The notes under the pieces: model-generated
Told to the model about the DNA's origin: nothing
The model's database searches: none
Seen by the model: only the letters and a program-made list of their open reading frames with translations
Assembly (NCBI GenBank): GCA_020724025.1
Contig: DYHU01000208.1
Location: forward strand, 1 to 6,925
DNA: 6,925 bases
Origin: Syntrophorhabdus sp.
Lineage (GTDB): Bacteria > Desulfobacterota > BSN033 > UBA1163
Reading direction: 5' to 3'
Program-made: the position numbers and the translations under genes
Shown here: positions 4,356 to 6,925 of the stretch, piece after piece
Layout: every line of letters starts with the position of its first letter
Position numbering within the stretch: the first letter of the stretch is position 1

Positions 4356-5954
4356 ATGAAATTTAAATTGATCCTGACTTGTTTATTATGTTTATGCTCT
4401 CTTCTCGCTTTTCCTTTTCACTCAATTAGCCAGCAAAAAGATCCGGGCAAAGTCTATAAAGTGGCTATTCTCCCTTTTCTCATCCACAGCCAGGAGAATC
4501 TCGACTACCTCAGGGAAGGCATCAATGACATCCTGACCTCCCGGATCACCGTGGAAGGGAGAATCATTGTCGTTGAACGGACGGTTGTGGAAAGAATCCT
4601 CTATGAGATGAGACCCATGCGTCTCGACGAGCCTGTGGCAAAAGAGGTAGGAACGAGAGCCGGTGCCGACTACATCGTCCTCGGAAGCATCACGAAGATC
4701 GGAAACTATATCAGCCTTGATGCCCGACTGATCAGCATTACCGAGGATAAGCCTCCCCTGAGCGCTTTTACACAACACAAAGGCATTGACGATGTCATGC
4801 TGAAGATTGGAGATTTCGCACAGGACATTGGCTTTAGAATCATTGGCCGTCGTGCCATGGCCGCTCGTCCGTCCGATCCTAGATCCTCACATATCATTCG
4901 GCCGGAAAGGGAGATCGGAAGGATCGGCCAGGAAGGATTGGGGTTCAAAAAAAGCCAGGTCTTCGAGTTCGAAATCAAGGGCCTCGATATCGGCGATGTG
5001 GATGGAGACAAAAAGAACGAAATCGTGGTCATGGATAACCACAACCTCTATGTCTTTAAATATGATGGAGACAAATTGAGCCTTTTCCGAAAAATTGAGA
5101 TTGGCTATCACCACAACTTTCTGACCCTTGATGTGGCGGATGTGAATCGAAACGGATTTGCTGAGATTATCGTCACCTCTGTTATTGAGGATAATTTACA
5201 ATCCCTCATCATCGAATACGAACAGGGAGAGTTCAGGGTCATTACAAAAAAATCGGGCTGGTTTTATAGGGTGCTCGAACACCCGAAAGACGGGCCTGTC
5301 TTAATGGGGCAGCAGATGGGGTCTGACGGACTATTTAGTGGCTCAATCTATAAATTGGTTTGGAAAAAGAATTCGTTTGAAAAGGGGCCCAAGATGGGCT
5401 TTCCAAAGGATACTAAAATTTACGGTTTCACCATAGCCGATATTCGTGGTGGCGGAAAATTTGACATGGTGATATTGGATAGATCGGATAAAATAAGGAT
5501 TCTTTCCTCTGATGAAAAAACAATCTGGACCAGCAGGGAACGCTATGGGGGAACTACTAATTACTACGATACGTTAAAGAAGAAGGCCGATGGATTCAGA
5601 CCACTCGAAGCACCCCCCTGGCGTGTCTTCATCCCTGCAAGAATTCTTTCAAGAGACCTCGACGGAGACGGTTTAAATGAAATCATCATAAATAAAAACT
5701 ACTCTTCACTGGGCATGTTTGATAGGGCTAAGACGTATGAAAGTGGTGAGGTTTACAACCTGATCTGGGAACAGGATAGCCTGATTACCTCTTGGAAAAC
5801 CAAGGAAATTACAGGATATATTTCCGACTTTCAGGTAAGAGATGCCGACAATGACGGGAATGATGACCTGGTTGTGACACTGGTGGAATCCCATGCCTCG
5901 GGTAAGATGGGCGGCAAAGGCACCAGCAAGATTTTGTTCTTTAATCTCTTCTAA
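4356..5954 (+). CDS. Secreted protein with TolB/CsgG-like N-terminal domain and FG-GAP/VCBS propeller
   Basis: A 532-residue protein. Residues 1-25 form a signal peptide (lysines 2 and 4, Leu/Cys-rich core, cleavage near SIS-QQ). Residues about 34-135 resemble the TolB-N/FlgO/CsgG fold: VAILPF at 36-41, REGINDILTSRI, VVERTVVERILYE, and GADYIVLGSITK. From about 205 on, five FG-GAP/VCBS-like units occur: D211-E222 (GDVDGDKKNE), D259-E270, T359-D370, S432-E442 (RDLDGDGLNE) and V494-D504 (RDADNDGNDD). The first, fourth and fifth keep the Asp-rich calcium loop; the third (ADIRGGGKFD) has lost it. Such repeats build a beta-propeller. The layout recalls TolB (alpha/beta domain plus propeller) but with a different propeller family. 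AAAGGAA about 6 nt before the ATG supports the start. A periplasmic scaffold or sensor role is inference. Confidence 0.82.
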   Translation: MKFKLILTCLLCLCSLLAFPFHSISQQKDPGKVYKVAILPFLIHSQENLDYLREGINDILTSRITVEGRIIVVERTVVERILYEMRPMRLDEPVAKEVGTRAGADYIVLGSITKIGNYISLDARLISITEDKPPLSAFTQHKGIDDVMLKIGDFAQDIGFRIIGRRAMAARPSDPRSSHIIRPEREIGRIGQEGLGFKKSQVFEFEIKGLDIGDVDGDKKNEIVVMDNHNLYVFKYDGDKLSLFRKIEIGYHHNFLTLDVADVNRNGFAEIIVTSVIEDNLQSLIIEYEQGEFRVITKKSGWFYRVLEHPKDGPVLMGQQMGSDGLFSGSIYKLVWKKNSFEKGPKMGFPKDTKIYGFTIADIRGGGKFDMVILDRSDKIRILSSDEKTIWTSRERYGGTTNYYDTLKKKADGFRPLEAPPWRVFIPARILSRDLDGDGLNEIIINKNYSSLGMFDRAKTYESGEVYNLIWEQDSLITSWKTKEITGYISDFQVRDADNDGNDDLVVTLVESHASGKMGGKGTSKILFFNLF

Positions 5955-6025
5955 ACACCGTGTCCGTGTCATGTGCCCAGGGGATGTTGGGGCGGCCCTC
6001 CCAACTCACCAGCTGGCAGGTGTTT
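5953..6025. repeat. Short GC-rich segment bounded by a 7-bp inverted repeat
   Basis: AAACACC (5953-5959) and GGTGTTT (6019-6025) are perfect inverses. Inside lie GTTGGG/CCCAAC (5985-5990, 5999-6004) and the palindrome CCAGCTGG. The segment starts at the stop codon of the propeller gene and is more GC-rich than both neighbours. It has no T tail, so it is not a typical terminator; it may be a small structured RNA element or a repeat remnant. Confidence 0.3.
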
Positions 6026-6029
6026 CTGT

Positions 6030-6047
6030 CCAGTATTCGGGAACTGG
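6030..6047. promoter_or_regulatory. Possible operator-like inverted repeat before the DUF4258 gene
   Basis: CCAGT (6030-6034) and ACTGG (6043-6047) form a short inverted repeat ending 7 nt before the ATG at 6055. Autoregulated toxin-antitoxin operons often carry a palindrome here, but the arms are only 5 bp and the zinc-finger partner lacks a DNA-binding HTH domain, so support is weak. Confidence 0.2.
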
Positions 6048-6054
6048 GTATTAG

Positions 6055-6375
6055 ATGGATAGAAACAAATTAAAAATAGCTATTGAGAACAGAAATATCG
6101 AATGGCAAAGGCATGCTTTTGAAAGGATGATGGAAAGGGAAATTTCGAGGGAGATCATAAAAAAGGTTTTATTGTCAGGCGAAATTATTGAAGATTACCC
6201 TGATGATCAGCCATATCCCAGTGCATTGTTTTTAGGGTGGCTTAAAGAAGAGCCATTTCACGTAATTGCAGCTCTTGATTCATTAAGTGATTGTTGTTTT
6301 GTTATCACAGCATACAGACCTGATTTAGAGCATTTTGAATCAGATTACAAAACAAGGAGGAAGCATGGCCATTGA
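6055..6375 (+). CDS. DUF4258 domain protein, probable toxin of a two-gene module
   Basis: A 106-residue soluble protein. The DUF4258 pattern is clear: WQRHAFERMMEREIS (17-31) with His20, Arg24 and Arg28, the loop DYPDDQPYPSALFLG (47-61), the strand FHVIAALD (68-75), and the closing ITAYRPDLEHFESDY with arginines 101-102. DUF4258 proteins belong to the RelE/MqsR-like group of small RNase-type folds, and His/Arg pairs like these are candidate catalytic residues; the toxin role is inferred from family and context. It overlaps the next gene by 11 bp, a tight translational coupling. The upstream ribosome site is poor (GGG at 6046-6048), so expression may be low. The two genes look AT-richer than the propeller gene, which fits acquisition by transfer. 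Confidence 0.82.
   Translation: MDRNKLKIAIENRNIEWQRHAFERMMEREISREIIKKVLLSGEIIEDYPDDQPYPSALFLGWLKEEPFHVIAALDSLSDCCFVITAYRPDLEHFESDYKTRRKHGH
6354..6360 (+). promoter_or_regulatory. Ribosome binding site of the YgiT-type gene
   Basis: A full AAGGAGG lies 4 nt before the ATG at 6365, inside the last codons of the DUF4258 gene. It selects ATG 6365 over the in-frame upstream ATG at 6335 and is much stronger than the site for the DUF4258 gene, so the second protein is probably made in excess. Confidence 0.75.
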
Positions 6376-6607
6376 TACATTGACAAATAAGTGTCCATTG
6401 TGTGGAGGAAGCAAAAAAACAGGGAAAACCACATTTACAGTAGATTTAGGGTTTGGTGTTGTGGTTGTAAGGGATGTGCCTGCGACAGTGTGCTCACAAT
6501 GCGGTGCAGACTGGATTGAGGACAATACTGCAGCAAAATTAGAAGAGATCGTAAATGACGCTCGCCAGAAACATCATATCGTAGAGATTACAACCCTATC
6601 CGCTTAA
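6365..6607 (+). CDS. YgiT-type zinc finger protein, probable antitoxin
   Basis: An 80-residue protein with two CxxC knuckles, CPLC (10-13) and CSQC (43-46), joined by a beta-rich stretch (TTFTVDLGFGVVVVRDVPATV) and followed by GADWIEDNTAAKLEEIV. This is the N-terminal zinc-binding domain of MqsA/YgiT antitoxins. The C-terminal HTH domain of true MqsA (about 130 residues) is missing, so the protein ends after a short helix and an ITTLSA tail. In MqsA the zinc domain holds the toxin MqsR, which fits neutralisation of the DUF4258 partner by direct binding. The order, second protein first in MqsRA-like fashion (toxin, then antitoxin), and the 11-bp overlap support a pair. Autoregulation as in MqsA is unlikely without the HTH domain. 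Confidence 0.85.
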   Translation: MAIDTLTNKCPLCGGSKKTGKTTFTVDLGFGVVVVRDVPATVCSQCGADWIEDNTAAKLEEIVNDARQKHHIVEITTLSA

Positions 6608-6618
6608 TAATTTACTCA

Positions 6619-6652
6619 TGACGGCTTCGTCACCACTGCCTACCGCAGGCAG
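6619..6652. repeat. Two small hairpins after the DUF4258/YgiT pair
   Basis: TGACG-GCTT-CGTCA (6619-6632) and CTGCCT-ACCGC-AGGCAG (6636-6652) are perfect stems. Neither has a T tail, so termination is uncertain. GCAGGCAGGCA (6645-6655) is the inverse of TGCCTGCCTGC at 2356-2366 in copy A, which links the second hairpin to the repeat family. Confidence 0.4.
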
Positions 6653-6668
6653 GCACGAACAATGAAAA

Positions 6669-6769
6669 CCAAGCATTATCCTCCCCCTTGATGGGGGAGG
6701 ATTGAGGTGGGGGTGGACATGGCACTTTCCCCCTCACCCCCGCCCTCTCCCGCCTGGGGAGAGGGGGGT
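6669..6769 (-). repeat. Two-hairpin repeat, copy C (compact form)
   Basis: Read on the minus strand: hairpin 1 CCCTCTCCC/GGGAGAGGG (arms 6757-6765 and 6743-6751, perfect 9 bp, 5-nt loop), linker, then hairpin 2 ATCCTCCCCC/GGGGGAGGAT (arms 6693-6702 and 6678-6687, perfect 10 bp, 5-nt loop). With both loops minimal, this looks closest to an unexpanded form. Positions 6669-6750 match the inverse of 3522-3604 with about ten differences. Confidence 0.8.
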
Positions 6770-6808
6770 AATGGGGTTATTTTCTGAGCAAATGAATTGC
6801 TTTCCTCT

Positions 6809-6834
6809 ATCACCATCACCAATCACCATCACTA
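6809..6834. repeat. 13-bp direct tandem duplication
   Basis: ATCACCATCACCA (6809-6821) is repeated at once as ATCACCATCACTA (6822-6834) with one change. It is too short for a CRISPR or a defined iteron set. It lies just upstream of the right-edge promoter, so a regulatory role is possible but unproven. Confidence 0.5.
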
Positions 6835-6847
6835 TCAAAAAAAACTC

Positions 6848-6876
6848 TTGACATCTTTTTTTGAGGGTGTTATAGA
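6848..6876 (+). promoter_or_regulatory. Sigma70-type promoter reading out of the right edge
   Basis: A perfect TTGACA (6848-6853), a 17-bp spacer and TATAGA (6871-6876), with an upstream TG one base before the -10 (extended -10 form). Transcription would start near 6883. No start codon with a ribosome site follows before 6925, so the gene lies outside the window. Confidence 0.5.
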
Positions 6877-6925
6877 AATTGCCAAATTAAAAGAATTTAA
6901 TCTTCTTGTTCTGTTTTTTCACAAA

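Larger units (their letters stand above)
6608..6925. other. Gene-free right flank with repeats and an outward promoter
   Basis: No credible coding frame is present. In order it holds two small hairpins (6619-6652), inverted repeat copy C (6669-6769), a 13-bp tandem duplication (6809-6834) and a promoter (6848-6876) for a gene beyond the window. Confidence 0.7.

Noticed and set aside
6335..6364. Longer start for the YgiT-type protein at ATG 6335
   Set aside because: The ATG at 6365 has a full AAGGAGG and gives the normal distance to the first CxxC; the upstream ATG would enlarge the overlap with DUF4258 and lacks a ribosome site.
6809..6834. Possible CRISPR or iteron array
   Set aside because: Only two 13-bp units with no spacers; no cas or replication gene is nearby.

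Overview
The window reads as a chromosomal segment of a medium-GC Gram-negative bacterium. It is most likely an uncultured member of the Desulfobacterota (old Deltaproteobacteria) or a neighbouring phylum. The hints are a PxxKW-type cysteine-rich protein, an NlpC/P60 peptidase with SH3b domains of the kind known from Desulfovibrio, signal-peptide-bearing periplasmic proteins, and many palindromic repeats of the GTCATTCC / GTCATTGCGAG type. The taxonomy is inference only.

Layout. At the left edge is the first 16 codons of a DUF2283 protein (minus strand), then a 143-bp palindromic element that ends two bases from the CCA end of a tRNA-Thr(CGT) gene (minus). Positions 290-707 hold no gene, only further REP-like hairpins and a possible promoter. 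An integral membrane protein of the flippase-like / LPG_synthase_TM family (708-1751, plus, TTG start) converges on a nine-cysteine PxxKW protein (1755-2042, minus). A two-sided terminator hairpin lies inside the last codons of the membrane protein. The PxxKW gene has a consensus -35 promoter, and between promoter and gene sits a hairpin with a T8 tail that looks like an attenuator.

Next come 340 bp of nested repeats, then a secreted SH3b-NlpC/P60 cell-wall peptidase (2598-4229). A repeat copy overlaps its start, and a second copy is inserted in frame inside the protein. Downstream, behind its own strong sigma70-type promoter, is a secreted protein joining a TolB/CsgG-like N-terminal domain to an FG-GAP/VCBS propeller (4356-5954). 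A DUF4258 / YgiT-zinc-finger pair (6055-6607), probably a toxin-antitoxin module, follows. The right edge carries a third, inverted copy of the repeat and a promoter pointing out of the window.

How the parts relate. The NlpC/P60 enzyme and the TolB-like/propeller protein are both predicted to work in the envelope, but separate promoters argue against a tight operon. The main theme is invasion by palindromic repeats: one two-hairpin family occurs three times, with extra sequence, once a whole second palindromic element, in hairpin loops. One copy has become part of a protein. No CRISPR array, IS transposase, phage gene or rRNA was seen.
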